Assembly (NCBI RefSeq): GCF_003318255.1
Contig: NZ_QOCF01000040.1
Location: 124,001-188,000 of the forward strand
Length of the DNA: 64,000 bases
Reading direction: 5' to 3'
DNA from: Ruegeria sp. A3M17
GTDB lineage: Bacteria; Pseudomonadota; Alphaproteobacteria; Rhodobacterales; Rhodobacteraceae
The translations under genes were made by a program, and so were the position numbers. The notes under the pieces were generated by a model. The model saw only the letters and a program-made list of their open reading frames with translations, was not told where the DNA came from and made no database searches. Shown piece after piece: positions 45,525-54,813 of the stretch; the stretch's first letter is position 1; each line of letters opens with the position of its first letter.

Positions 45525-46184
45525 TCATCGCGTTGCCAGAAATTGTCTCCTGTTCAAGCAATAGCTTTTTTTGTGATCTGGGTTATCACCCAGGAAGTGC
45601 GTGTCACGTGGCAAAGGAATCCAATCTCGTTGCCTGTAACTCCACAAACTGGGCCAGTTGTCGTCATCGCAAGCAAAACCGTGAGCGTTTCTGTTAAATG
45701 ACAAACCTTCCCCGGCAGATCTGAAGAACGAAGACTGCTCTACTATAAGCAATCCTGCATCCTCCGCTTTTGATGTCATCTGGGCTGCTACAATTGCATT
45801 CTCAATTATTGCGGGGACCAAAGCGGCCAAAACAGCACCTGCAACTAAGGCCAATACCCGGCTAACTCCTCTACTCATAAACGCTATAGCCAGCGTTCCC
45901 GCCATGATTGTTGCAGCACCGAATAAATAAATGAAAAGCTGGGCTTCGAAGAGGGTCGGGAAGGCTAAGTACCAAACAAATGGCCAAACAAGCAGCGTCA
46001 GGAAATAAAGAAATGGTTCTCCGGCTCCGTCACCAAAGAACAGAACTGCAGTGGCTGAAAACACGGACAAAAGAACAAAGATCGATCGAGTGACTGTCGG
46101 CTTTCGCATCCCAGTCAAAATACTAACCCATACCCAAAGTGTTGATACGCCGACAACAAGAGAAAGAAGGAGAAAACCAATCAT
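45525..46184 (-). CDS. Multi-pass membrane protein of unknown function, AT-rich
   Basis: A 219-residue protein. The first 135 residues hold four to five hydrophobic helices (MIGFLLLSLVVGVSTLWVWV at the start) and the last 75 are a soluble, Arg/Asp/Asn-rich tail. Compared with uvrB next to it the DNA is visibly AT-richer, so it may be acquired together with the ORF6N gene. I do not recognise a family and no signal of an immunity or toxin partner is visible. Confidence 0.6.
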   Translation of the reverse strand: MIGFLLLSLVVGVSTLWVWVSILTGMRKPTVTRSIFVLLSVFSATAVLFFGDGAGEPFLYFLTLLVWPFVWYLAFPTLFEAQLFIYLFGAATIMAGTLAIAFMSRGVSRVLALVAGAVLAALVPAIIENAIVAAQMTSKAEDAGLLIVEQSSFFRSAGEGLSFNRNAHGFACDDDNWPSLWSYRQRDWIPLPRDTHFLGDNPDHKKSYCLNRRQFLATR

Positions 46185-46276
46185 AGTACCAATAAATCAA
46201 TATCTTTTTCAGAAGTCCTTAAAAGGCCAATTCCCAATACTCGAGAAACTTCCAAGTCCCTCAGTTAACACAGTGC

Positions 46277-48463
46277 TCACCGCTTCCGTCTCTTAACATT
46301 CCCACCCCGCTGGCCCGGCCTTCCAGCCGTTGACCGACCACGAGATTTCACGGCATCTTCTGAGGCTTTCTCGACCGCCCATTGGCGCGCCATGGGGTCG
46401 TCGGCGATGGCCAGATCGACCGCTTCCAGACGTTTGATCTCATCCCGAACATTCGCGGCCTCTTCGAATTCCAGGTTCTCGGCGGCTTTGCGCATCTTGT
46501 CGCGCAGCCCGTCCAGATGGGCCTCGAGATTGGCGCCGTGCATCGGTTTGTCGATGGTGGCGGTGACGCGGTTCATATCTACATCGCCCTTATAAAGACC
46601 AGCCAGAACATCCTCGACATTCTTTTGCACGGTCGCAGGGGTGATGCCGTGTTCCTCGTTATAGGCGATCTGTTTGGCGCGGCGGCGGTTGGTTTCATCC
46701 AGTGCGCGCTCCATGGATCCGGTGATCTTGTCGGCATACATGATCACCCGCCCGTCGGCGTTCCGCGCGGCGCGGCCGATGGTCTGAACCAATGAGGTCT
46801 CGGACCGCAGGAAGCCCTCCTTATCGGCGTCCAGAATGGCGACCAGCCCGCATTCGGGGATGTCGAGCCCTTCGCGCAGCAGGTTGATGCCGATCAGCAC
46901 GTCGAACGCGCCCAACCGCAGGTCGCGCAGGATTTCGATGCGTTCCAGCGTGTCGATATCCGAGTGCATGTAGCGGACTCTGATGCCCTGTTCGTGCATA
47001 TATTCGGTCAGGTCCTCGGCCATGCGTTTGGTCAACGTTGTGACCAGCGTGCGATAGCCATCGGCGGCGACCTTGCGCACCTCGTCCAGCAGGTCGTCGA
47101 CCTGCATGCCGACAGGGCGGATTTCAACCTCTGGATCCAAGAGCCCGGTGGGGCGGATCACCTGTTCGGTAAAGACACCGCCGGTCTGTTCGATCTCCCA
47201 TTTCGCCGGGGTGGCCGAGACGAAGACGGATTGCGGGCGCATGGCGTCCCACTCCTCAAACTTGAGGGGGCGGTTGTCCATGCAGGACGGCAGGCGGAAC
47301 CCGTGTTCGGCCAGCGTAAATTTGCGTCGATAGTCGCCCCGGTACATGCCGCCGATCTGCGGCACGCTAACGTGGGATTCATCGGCGAAGACAATGGCGT
47401 TATCGGGGATAAACTCGAACAGGGTGGGGGGCGGTTCGCCCGGCGCGCGTCCCGTTAGATAGCGCGAATAGTTTTCGATCCCGTTGCAGACGCCCGTGGC
47501 TTCGAGCATTTCCAGATCGAAGTTGCAGCGCTGTTCCAGTCGTTGCGCCTCTAGCAGCTTGCCCTCGCCAACCAGTTGGTCGAGGCGCATCCGCAACTCC
47601 TTTTTGATGCCGATAACCGCCTGCTGCATCGTTGGTTTCGGCGTCACGTAGTGCGAGTTCGCGTAGACCCGCACCTGCTCCATGGTCGCTGCGCGCTCGC
47701 CGGTCAGCGGGTCGAATTCGGTGATCTGTTCCAGCTCCTCGCCGAAGAACGAGAACTTCCAGGCGCGATCCTCAAGGTGTGCGGGCCAGATTTCCAGTGA
47801 ATCGCCGCGCACACGGAACGAGCCGCGCTGAAATGCCTGATCGTTGCGGCGGTATTGCTGGGCCACCAGATCGGCCATCACCTGCCGTTGGTCGTATTCG
47901 TTGCCGACTTTCAGGTCCTGCGTCATCGCGCCGTAAGTTTCGACCGAGCCAATACCGTAGATACACGAGACCGACGCGACAATGATCACATCATCGCGTT
48001 CCAACAACGACCGCGTGGCCGAGTGGCGCATCCGGTCGATCTGTTCGTTGATCTGGGATTCTTTCTCGATATAGGTGTCCGACCGCGCGACATAGGCCTC
48101 TGGCTGGTAATAGTCGTAGTAGGAGACGAAGTATTCGACCGAGTTTTCGGGGAAGAACCCTTTGAATTCCCCGTAAAGCTGGGCCGCCAGTGTCTTGTTG
48201 GGCGCAAGGATGATCGCAGGGCGCTGGGTTTCTTCGATCACTTTGGCCATAGTGAACGTCTTGCCGGTTCCCGTCGCGCCCAGCAGAACCTGTTCTCTTT
48301 CGCCGTCAAAGATACCGTTGGTCAGTTCCTTGATCGCAGTTGGCTGATCACCGGCAGGCGCGAACTCGGTATGCATGACGAACTGCTTGCCGCCTTCGAG
48401 TTTCAGGCGCGCGCGAACGTCATCAGCGGTCAGCTGTGTCTTGTCGGAATGGGCATAGGGCAT
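46277..48463 (-). CDS. uvrB: Excinuclease ABC subunit B
   Basis: A 728-residue UvrB, the damage-verifying helicase of nucleotide excision repair. Walker A GATGTGKT is at residues 62-69, the beta-hairpin contains [11 protein letters not shown], and the helicase motifs VATLTK-like [18 protein letters not shown] and QTIGRAARN follow. The C-terminal UvrC-binding UVR motif ([28 protein letters not shown]) precedes a basic tail of about 60 residues, which makes it longer than E. coli UvrB. A LexA-like box lies 30 bp upstream. Confidence 0.97.
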   Translation of the reverse strand: MPYAHSDKTQLTADDVRARLKLEGGKQFVMHTEFAPAGDQPTAIKELTNGIFDGEREQVLLGATGTGKTFTMAKVIEETQRPAIILAPNKTLAAQLYGEFKGFFPENSVEYFVSYYDYYQPEAYVARSDTYIEKESQINEQIDRMRHSATRSLLERDDVIIVASVSCIYGIGSVETYGAMTQDLKVGNEYDQRQVMADLVAQQYRRNDQAFQRGSFRVRGDSLEIWPAHLEDRAWKFSFFGEELEQITEFDPLTGERAATMEQVRVYANSHYVTPKPTMQQAVIGIKKELRMRLDQLVGEGKLLEAQRLEQRCNFDLEMLEATGVCNGIENYSRYLTGRAPGEPPPTLFEFIPDNAIVFADESHVSVPQIGGMYRGDYRRKFTLAEHGFRLPSCMDNRPLKFEEWDAMRPQSVFVSATPAKWEIEQTGGVFTEQVIRPTGLLDPEVEIRPVGMQVDDLLDEVRKVAADGYRTLVTTLTKRMAEDLTEYMHEQGIRVRYMHSDIDTLERIEILRDLRLGAFDVLIGINLLREGLDIPECGLVAILDADKEGFLRSETSLVQTIGRAARNADGRVIMYADKITGSMERALDETNRRRAKQIAYNEEHGITPATVQKNVEDVLAGLYKGDVDMNRVTATIDKPMHGANLEAHLDGLRDKMRKAAENLEFEEAANVRDEIKRLEAVDLAIADDPMARQWAVEKASEDAVKSRGRSTAGRPGQRGGNVKRRKR

Positions 48464-48493
48464 TGGCAGGCTCCGGGTCAGGCCCTTACATTT

Positions 48494-48508
48494 GTTCTTA
48501 TTTTGTCC
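48494..48508. promoter_or_regulatory. Candidate LexA (SOS) box of uvrB
   Basis: GTTC-TTATTTT-GTCC, one mismatch from the alphaproteobacterial LexA motif GTTC-N7-GTTC, located 30 bp upstream of the uvrB start. uvrB is a common SOS gene, so position and match agree. Confidence 0.5.
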
Positions 48509-48543
48509 AACTGCAAGGCCTGATCCGGTTCAGAAACTCAGTT

Positions 48544-49023
48544 TCAGTAATAGGCATACTGTGCATCGGGGATTTGAACCGATTGCACCTTGTCGGCCAG
48601 CGCTTTCAGATTGCTCTCCAGAACCCGGCCCATCATCGCCTTCATCAGCGTTTGACCCATCAGCCAGCTCAGCGGGCCATATTTCATCTGGTAACCCATG
48701 CTCCAGACGACCCGCGAATGGCCATTCGCGAGGGGTTCGATGGTGATGGCCGCATGTGCTTGGGTCAAAGGCATCGCCGGCATCTCGGACAAGCGTACGC
48801 GATAGCCTTTGTTGACTTGCCAATCGGTCACTTCCTCGACCAGCGAGTTGCCGTTTTCAAAGTGGCAACGCCGTTTCGACCCGACGCCGTCTGGCCCAGT
48901 CGTCAGCGCATCCACCGAGGCGACTTGTGGTGCGAATTCGTCGATATGCATGAAACGGCTTAGAATGGCCCAAAGGGATTCGGGCCGCGCGTCGATTTCC
49001 AGGCTTTTTCTATGGTGGATCAT
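48544..49023 (-). CDS. SRPBCC (START/polyketide cyclase-like) family protein
   Basis: A 159-residue protein of the START-like SRPBCC superfamily: an N-terminal strand-helix (KSLEIDARPESLWAILSRFMHIDEF), an antiparallel sheet (SRVVWSMGYQMKYGPL) and a long C-terminal helix that closes a hydrophobic pocket. It is likely a lipid or small-molecule binder. The ATG at 49023 is supported by AGAGGAC upstream. It starts 155 bp from the divergent complex I subunit gene. Confidence 0.85.
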   Translation of the reverse strand: MIHHRKSLEIDARPESLWAILSRFMHIDEFAPQVASVDALTTGPDGVGSKRRCHFENGNSLVEEVTDWQVNKGYRVRLSEMPAMPLTQAHAAITIEPLANGHSRVVWSMGYQMKYGPLSWLMGQTLMKAMMGRVLESNLKALADKVQSVQIPDAQYAYY

Positions 49024-49177
49024 GTTGGTGTCCTCTTGATGGCGTTGCACGATTTATAAAAGGCCCTGATGACAGTTTCTGACATCAGGGCGTGACCAGC
49101 CGCGACAATTCCCATCTTGTCCCAGCCTGTACTCTGACGCATAAACAATCTCAGCCAAGTGAGGACGGAGAGGCGAC

Positions 49178-49489
49178 ATGCGCGCACGGATTTACAAGCC
49201 TGCCAGGAACGCAATGACTTCGGGGATGGCCAAGACCCGCAAGTGGGTTCTGGAATACGCGCCCGCGTCGTCGCGTGAGGTTGATCCGCTGATGGGCTGG
49301 ACGTCTTCCGACGATACGCAAACTCAAGTGCGCCTGAAGTTCGACACTAAGGAAGAGGCGCTGGACTATGCCAAAGACAATGGCATTGAAGTCCAGGTCA
49401 GCGAACCGCACAAACGCAAACCTAACCTGCGTTCGCGCGGCTATGGTGAGAATTTCGCCACTGATCGGCGCGCGCCCTGGACCCACTAA
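49178..49489 (+). CDS. NDUFS4-like ETC complex I accessory subunit
   Basis: A 103-residue protein of the ETC_C1_NDUFA4/NDUFS4 family: [41 protein letters not shown], the [16 protein letters not shown] helix and a C-terminal [12 protein letters not shown]. In alphaproteobacteria and mitochondria it is an accessory subunit of NADH:quinone oxidoreductase, here encoded away from the nuo operon. Its stop abuts the GNAT start with no gap. Confidence 0.93.
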   Translation: MRARIYKPARNAMTSGMAKTRKWVLEYAPASSREVDPLMGWTSSDDTQTQVRLKFDTKEEALDYAKDNGIEVQVSEPHKRKPNLRSRGYGENFATDRRAPWTH

Positions 49490-49966
49490 ATGATCGAAAT
49501 CCATGAGGCGGATCCGACCTCGGACGCACTGCGCCCATTGATCGAGGCGCATTTTGCACATGGCGAAACTGCCGGACCTGCGGAAAGCAACCATACCATG
49601 GATGCCCAGGCTCTGGCTGCCGAGGGCATCAGGTTCTGGGCCATGTTTGAGGACGGACAGCCCGTCGGCTGCGGGGCGTTAAGGGCGTTGCCGGACGGAA
49701 CGGCCGAGGTGAAGTCCGTTCACATCATCTCGAAGGTGCGTGGACGCGGTCTGGCGCGTCAGATGATGAACCACCTAACAGATGAGGCCGGCATCCAAGG
49801 GGTGGCGGCTTTGGTTCTGGAAACTGGTGCTGAACATCTGCCGGAATATGCGGCCGCCCGTAAGCTGTATGAACGGCTTGGGTATTCCTATTGCGGTCCG
49901 ATTTTCGGATATGAAAACGACCCGAACAGCGCCTTTATGCGCTTGGCTCTTGAACCCCGGAACTAA
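49490..49966 (+). CDS. GNAT family N-acetyltransferase
   Basis: A 158-residue GNAT protein. The acetyl-CoA pyrophosphate loop is in the KVRGRGLARQMMNHL segment (R-G-x-G-L-A pattern), with HIISKVRG strand before and LVLETGAEHLPEYAAARKLYERLGY after. Acceptor substrate unknown. Directly joined to the NDUFS4-like gene (start codon immediately after its stop), so the pair is translated from one transcript. Confidence 0.92.
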   Translation: MIEIHEADPTSDALRPLIEAHFAHGETAGPAESNHTMDAQALAAEGIRFWAMFEDGQPVGCGALRALPDGTAEVKSVHIISKVRGRGLARQMMNHLTDEAGIQGVAALVLETGAEHLPEYAAARKLYERLGYSYCGPIFGYENDPNSAFMRLALEPRN

Positions 49967-49987
49967 AAACAGCAAGAAGGGCCCAGC

Positions 49988-50064
49988 GGTCCCGTAGCTC
50001 AACTGGATAGAGCAGCTGACTTCTAATCAGCAGGTTGAGGGTTCGAGTCCTTCCGGGATCGCCA
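49988..50064 (+). tRNA. tRNA-Arg (anticodon TCT)
   Basis: A full cloverleaf: acceptor 49988-49994 pairs with 50054-50060 with one G-U, the anticodon stem CTGA/TCAG frames the loop CTTCTAA with anticodon TCT, and the T loop is GTTCGAGTC. The CCA end is encoded at 50062-50064. It reads AGA and AGG arginine codons. Confidence 0.95.
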
Positions 50065-50315
50065 ACCATTATCCCCAGTCTTGGTGACATCGCTGCATGG
50101 ATCACTTGGTTGGCGCCACCTTTGTTGGGCTTTTTCAATGCAGGCGTGGGAACATATTGCTTCTGCAGGGGGTGACGTACGCAAAATATTGCCGTTCCCA
50201 CTACCCTGTCGAGCGAAACTCTGCCGTTTAAAGCATGCGCGCGTTTTTGGACTGCGGTTTGCACAAATCTGATCAAGTTTGACTGCGACGATTGCGAAAA
50301 ATCGGAGGATGGACG

Positions 50316-51755
50316 ATGTCGCAGGCCAGCACGCTTGAGCGTGAAATGCTAAATTTGATCAATGCAGAACGTGCATCACGCGGCCTTGATCCTGTGCAGC
50401 TGGAACTCCGCTTAAACGCTTCGGCCGAAGAACACAGCCAGTGGATGCTGGAATCCGGTAATTTCTCGCATACGGGTGAGGGCGGCAGCTCGGCCACCCA
50501 GCGCATGCGCGACGCGGGTTTTGTGTTGTCCGGGTCCTGGTCCACCGCCGAGAACATTGCCTGGCAAAGCCAAGGCGGAGAGCCGGGATTTTCGGACGAT
50601 GTCGTCGATCTGCACAATGCACTTATGAACAGCCCCGATCACCGCGCCAACATCCTAAATCCGAACTTGGCGTACATCGGCATCGGAATTGAAATTGGCT
50701 CATTCGGTGGTATTCCCGCCGTCATTGTGACCCAGAATTTTGCCCGTACTTCCGCGAGTGTCCAGTTGGACACTGGAGTCGGCTCGGATGCTGGAGGCCC
50801 CGTTACGCCAGCAGATCCGGTGACCACCGTTCCCGATCCGGACGAACCAGCAAGTCCGGTATCGACATCTTCGCAAGAGAATCTGTCGTTCGGGGACGCG
50901 GACACACTCAGAGGGACACCGGAAGAACTGGACCAAAGTATTGTCAGCGGGTTTGGCGTGGGAAAATCCCTGATCATTGAAGGGGTTGAGCTAAACCGGT
51001 CCAACGTCCGTTTCACCGATGGTTCGAACGTTGGATTCGATCTTGATGGTGACGGCACGACGGATCTGACAATTTCTCTGGACGGTGGGCAGACAGGCGG
51101 TGACTTTTTTGCCATCGCCAAGGATGGAAACACTGTGGTCAGCTATGCAAATTTTCTACCTGACCTTGCGCCCGGAGTCAGAGTTGACGCCAGCATCGTC
51201 AACGGCATCGTGAACAAATCCTTTCTCGAAGGCGACGGCACGACGGATTTTCGAATACAAATGGTCGACCTTGGGACCGCGGAATTTAACAATGTTCTCG
51301 GCGTCTACGACATTCTGAGCAATGGCGAAATCGCGAATGTGCGCCTGGTGTTTGGAAACACCAATGCTGCAAATGGCACTGTAGACTTAAATAACGTGAC
51401 CGACGGAAGCCGCCTTGGGTTCTTTATTGTTCAGGATGGTGCTGATTGGGCCCAGACCCTTTCAGACAGCGACGATTTGGATTTTGTTGCCAGCAATGGT
51501 GGCATGGCAGACGTGGACGACGAATTTGATTTCGTTTTGACGGTGAATGGGAATTCTGCCAGCGTCACCACGTTTCACGCCGAAAAGGCGGCCTTGAACA
51601 GTGACGATCAGCAACACGCCCTTTCGGGTATTGTGTCGGGTGGCGAGTCAATGGCCATCGGTTTCGAGGACTTGACCGGTGGAGGTGACTCCGATTTCGA
51701 AGATGTCGTGTTCAACGTAACCAGGCTTGAGGATGACGCGTTTTTGATGGTTTAA
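50316..51755 (+). CDS. Secreted CAP (SCP/PR1) protein with C-terminal DUF4114 domain
   Basis: A 479-residue protein. Residues about 8-150 form a CAP domain with the NxERASRGL helix, HSQWMLESGNFSHTGEGG, and AENIAW plus the SPDHRANILNPNLAYIGIGIE block. A linker rich in Pro, Asp, Val and Thr follows, then a GDADTLRGTPEELDQ stretch, beta-rich domains with FDLDGDGTTDLTI (calcium-type), and a DUF4114 domain whose signature GFEDLTGGGDSDFEDVVFNV lies near the end. No N-terminal signal peptide is visible, which suggests type I export. GGAGGATGGACG precedes the ATG at 50316. Confidence 0.87.
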   Translation: MSQASTLEREMLNLINAERASRGLDPVQLELRLNASAEEHSQWMLESGNFSHTGEGGSSATQRMRDAGFVLSGSWSTAENIAWQSQGGEPGFSDDVVDLHNALMNSPDHRANILNPNLAYIGIGIEIGSFGGIPAVIVTQNFARTSASVQLDTGVGSDAGGPVTPADPVTTVPDPDEPASPVSTSSQENLSFGDADTLRGTPEELDQSIVSGFGVGKSLIIEGVELNRSNVRFTDGSNVGFDLDGDGTTDLTISLDGGQTGGDFFAIAKDGNTVVSYANFLPDLAPGVRVDASIVNGIVNKSFLEGDGTTDFRIQMVDLGTAEFNNVLGVYDILSNGEIANVRLVFGNTNAANGTVDLNNVTDGSRLGFFIVQDGADWAQTLSDSDDLDFVASNGGMADVDDEFDFVLTVNGNSASVTTFHAEKAALNSDDQQHALSGIVSGGESMAIGFEDLTGGGDSDFEDVVFNVTRLEDDAFLMV

Positions 51756-51910
51756 GTCAATTTGTCGATTGCATGCTGATAATTGTATTGAAAGTCACCG
51801 TAGGCTGCTCGAAGTAATATGCACGGCCCAACAATGTAGTCGACTGGTCCAACCCGCAAACCAAACAATATCGTTGTTGGTAAGTTCAACCGCCAATTCA
51901 GTGAAGTGGA

Positions 51911-51986
<76 letters not shown>

Positions 51987-52248
51987 GTGACGGTGCATTT
52001 AGCTAAGCCTGCGCCTGGGTGCAAGAGGGTCTGGTAGAATTTCTTTCCCAGAATCTGATTTGTTCGCCACTGGCAATTCAATCCGGCGGGAAATTCGCCG
52101 TGCCTTGTGTTGCGGGGTCGTTTCGATTGTGAGGGGCCTGTCGTTTTGCGTTCTACGTCTTGGGTGATTGCAAAGGCGCTTGCGTGCCACCTGCCGCCTC
52201 AGATATCCCCAAAGGAACTGCAACTTTCCAGGCGGGAGAAAACCGATC

Positions 52249-53022
52249 CTGTCCCACACGCGCCGAGTTCTGATTGCGGCCCTGGTTCTGGGCGCTTTGA
52301 CGCTGGCCCCGCTTCGCGCGCGGGCCGAGGGGATTTTGGTTTTTGCAGCAGCCAGCCTCAAGACTGCGCTTGATGAGGTGGCATCTGAATTTGAGCAGGA
52401 AACTGGGCAGGGCATAACTGTATCCTACGCGGCCTCGTCCGTTCTTGCGCGCCAGATTCAGTTGGGTGCCCCGGCAGATCTGTTCATTTCCGCCAACGTG
52501 GATTGGATGAATGTGCTGCAAGATCAGGGCCTGATTGACCCTACAACTCGTATAGATTTGCTGAACAATGGCCTGGTTCTGGTCGCTGGGGGCGAAGGGG
52601 CTGACATTGGCGAAATGCGGCCCGGGGTCGCTTTGGCCTCCGCACTGAAAGGTGGATATCTGGCCATGGCGCTGGTTGATGCCGTGCCGGCAGGTATTTA
52701 CGGAAAGGCGGCGTTGGAAAGCTTGGGGTTGTGGCAGGGCATTCAGGGCCAGATCGCACAGACGGATAACGTGCGGGCAGCCCTTGCACTAGTTGCCACT
52801 GGTGCGGCCCCGATGGGGATCGTCTACCGATCCGATGCGCAGGTCGAGGGGCGGGTTCGTGTCATCGCAGAGTTTTCGCCCGACCTGCATCCGCCCATCA
52901 TCTACCCGGCGGCTCTGACGGCTGCCGGTGCTGAATCCGCGCGGGTGTTTCTGAACCACCTGCAATCTCAGGCGGCGCGGGCTGTGTTTGAAAAGCAGGG
53001 TTTCACCCTGCCGAACGGATAG
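52249..53022 (+). CDS. modA: Molybdate ABC transporter substrate-binding protein
   Basis: A periplasmic binding protein of about 257 residues. After a signal peptide (SHTRRVLIAALVLGALTLAPLRARA) it has LVFAAASLKTALDEVASEFEQETGQGITVSYAASSVLARQI, the GAPADLFISA motif, and the D-x-V-x-A-x-L-x-L-V-A-T-G pattern (DNVRAALALVATGAAPMGIVY). No ATG, GTG or TTG fits directly before the signal peptide. A CTG at 52249 with GGGAG at 10 bp is the best placed; TTG 52168 or 52180 would add a basic extension. First gene of modABC. Confidence 0.9.
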   Translation: MSHTRRVLIAALVLGALTLAPLRARAEGILVFAAASLKTALDEVASEFEQETGQGITVSYAASSVLARQIQLGAPADLFISANVDWMNVLQDQGLIDPTTRIDLLNNGLVLVAGGEGADIGEMRPGVALASALKGGYLAMALVDAVPAGIYGKAALESLGLWQGIQGQIAQTDNVRAALALVATGAAPMGIVYRSDAQVEGRVRVIAEFSPDLHPPIIYPAALTAAGAESARVFLNHLQSQAARAVFEKQGFTLPNG

Positions 53023-53026
53023 CGGT

Positions 53027-53719
53027 ATGGGGTGGTTGGGACCTGCAGAGCTTGAGGCGCTGAAGTTGTCGCTACGTGTGTCGTTTTGGGCAACACTGGT
53101 GACATTGCCGTTGGGCATATTCGTTGCCTACGCGCTGGCACGTTGGCGGTTTCCAGGGCGGCAGGTCTTGAATGGGCTGGTGCATTTGCCCTTGATCCTG
53201 CCACCGGTGGTGACCGGTTACCTGCTTCTTCTGACTTTTGGGATTCAGGGGCCTCTGGGCAAGTTGCTGGCAGAGATCGGAATTGTCGTGGCGTTTCGTT
53301 GGACCGGCGCCGCCCTTGCCGCAGGTATAATGGCATTTCCGCTGATGGTGCGGGCCATACGCCTGTCGATTGAAGCTGTGGACCCCAAACTGGAACAGGC
53401 CGGGGCCACACTGGGTGCATCACGCCTGTTTGTGTTTGCCACAGTGACCCTTCCGATGATCCTGCCCGGCGTTATCGCCGGGGCAATACTGGCCTTTGCC
53501 AAAGCGATGGGAGAGTTCGGGGCAACGATTACGTTTGTGTCGAATATCCCGGGTCAGACGCAAACCCTGCCGTCAGCAGTCTATGCCTTCCTGCAAGTTC
53601 CGGGCGGCGAAGCGGCGGCCACCCGTTTAGTGGTCATCTCGATCGTGGTTGCCATGAGCGCGCTGCTGTTGTCCGAGTTTATTGGGCGGCGCGTTGCGGC
53701 GCGGGTGGCCGGATCATGA
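53027..53719 (+). CDS. modB: Molybdate ABC transporter permease
   Basis: A 230-residue permease with five to six membrane helices and the EAA loop motif EQAGATLGASRLFVFATVTLPMILPGVIAGAILAFAKAMGEFGATI, which docks with ModC. The ATG at 53027 lies 4 bp after the modA stop; its stop overlaps modC as ATGA. The three genes form one unit for high-affinity molybdate uptake. Confidence 0.96.
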   Translation: MGWLGPAELEALKLSLRVSFWATLVTLPLGIFVAYALARWRFPGRQVLNGLVHLPLILPPVVTGYLLLLTFGIQGPLGKLLAEIGIVVAFRWTGAALAAGIMAFPLMVRAIRLSIEAVDPKLEQAGATLGASRLFVFATVTLPMILPGVIAGAILAFAKAMGEFGATITFVSNIPGQTQTLPSAVYAFLQVPGGEAAATRLVVISIVVAMSALLLSEFIGRRVAARVAGS

Positions 53720-54813
53720 GCCTGTCCGTTCGCCTGCAGCACGATCTACCCGACCTCAAGCTGGATCTGAGTTTTGATGCTCCACCCGGTGTGACGGTTC
53801 TGTTTGGGCGGTCCGGGTCTGGAAAGACAACCATTGTCAACGCTGTTGCCGGTTTGGTGAAACCCATGGCCGGTCGGGTTGCCGTAGACGGGTGGGAGCT
53901 GTTTGACACCGCGCAAGGCCTCTGGTTGCCGCCGCACAAAAGGCGGCTGGGCTATATCTTTCAGGAAGGTCGTCTTTTCCCACATCTCACTGTGCGCCAG
54001 AACCTGTTCTACGGAAAATGGTTCGCGCCCAAGGAATCCCGCCGCGAAAACCCAGACAAAGTGATCGAAATGCTGGGGATCGGGCACCTGTTGAACCGGC
54101 GCCCTTCAGGGTTGTCGGGCGGGGAAAAGCAGCGCGTTGCCATTGGCCGCGCTCTTCTGGCCAGTCCACGGCTGATCCTGGCGGATGAGCCTCTGGCCGC
54201 ATTGGACGACGCGCGAAAGGCTGAGATATTACCGTATTTTGAACGGCTGCGGGACGAGGTTTCGGTGCCGATTCTGTACGTCACACACTCGGCCGCGGAA
54301 GTTGCGCGCTTGGCGACATCGGTTGTCGCGTTGCAAGAGGGCAAAGTTTTGCGGCATGGCCCGGCCTCCGATGTACTGGCCGATCCGTCGGTCGCACCGG
54401 CTGGTGTGCGGGCGGTCGGTGCAGTGTTGCAGGTTCGGGTCGTCAAACATCATTCGGACGGGCTGACCGAGTTGGACGCGGGCGGGTCGCCCTTGTTTCT
54501 GCCCCGGATACCTCTGCAAATTGCGGAAGAGTTGCGCATCCGCATTCCCGCGCAAGAGGTTATTCTGTCCAGCAAACGCCCCGAAGGACTTTCGGCCCTG
54601 AATGTGCTGGAAGGAACGGTCGACACCATCCGCGCAGGCGAAGGGCCGGGGGCGATTGTGTCCGTAAGAACGCCCGCGGGTTCTGTATTGGCCCGCGTCA
54701 CCCGCCGCTCAGTTGAAGCGTTGGGATTGGAACCGGGCAAACCCTGTTTTGCAGTTATCAAAACGGTCGCACTGGCACCGCAGGACGTGGGCGGGCACTT
54801 GCGCGGGGTCTAA
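53716..54813 (+). CDS. modC: Molybdate ABC transporter ATP-binding protein
   Basis: A 365-residue ATPase: Walker A GRSGSGKT at residues 31-38, signature LSGGEKQRVAIGRALL, Walker B LILADEPLAALDD, and the H loop VTHSAAEV. The last about 75 residues form a MOP/TOBE domain (NVLEGTVDTIRAGEGPGAIVSVRTPAG), which binds molybdate and can feed back on transport. It overlaps modB by 4 bp and its stop overlaps the convergent Hint gene. Confidence 0.97.
   Translation: MSLSVRLQHDLPDLKLDLSFDAPPGVTVLFGRSGSGKTTIVNAVAGLVKPMAGRVAVDGWELFDTAQGLWLPPHKRRLGYIFQEGRLFPHLTVRQNLFYGKWFAPKESRRENPDKVIEMLGIGHLLNRRPSGLSGGEKQRVAIGRALLASPRLILADEPLAALDDARKAEILPYFERLRDEVSVPILYVTHSAAEVARLATSVVALQEGKVLRHGPASDVLADPSVAPAGVRAVGAVLQVRVVKHHSDGLTELDAGGSPLFLPRIPLQIAEELRIRIPAQEVILSSKRPEGLSALNVLEGTVDTIRAGEGPGAIVSVRTPAGSVLARVTRRSVEALGLEPGKPCFAVIKTVALAPQDVGGHLRGV

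Noticed and set aside
44699..46184. Toxin-antitoxin pair made of the ORF6N protein and the membrane protein
   Set aside because: The genes are separated by more than 100 bp with their own upstream sequence, and neither resembles a known toxin.
49988..50064. tRNA-Arg as an integration site
   Set aside because: No integrase and no repeated tRNA 3' end found in the following sequence.
51987..52248. Molybdenum-cofactor riboswitch upstream of modA
   Set aside because: No extended paired structure of that class could be made out by eye; only an ordinary GC-rich leader is seen.
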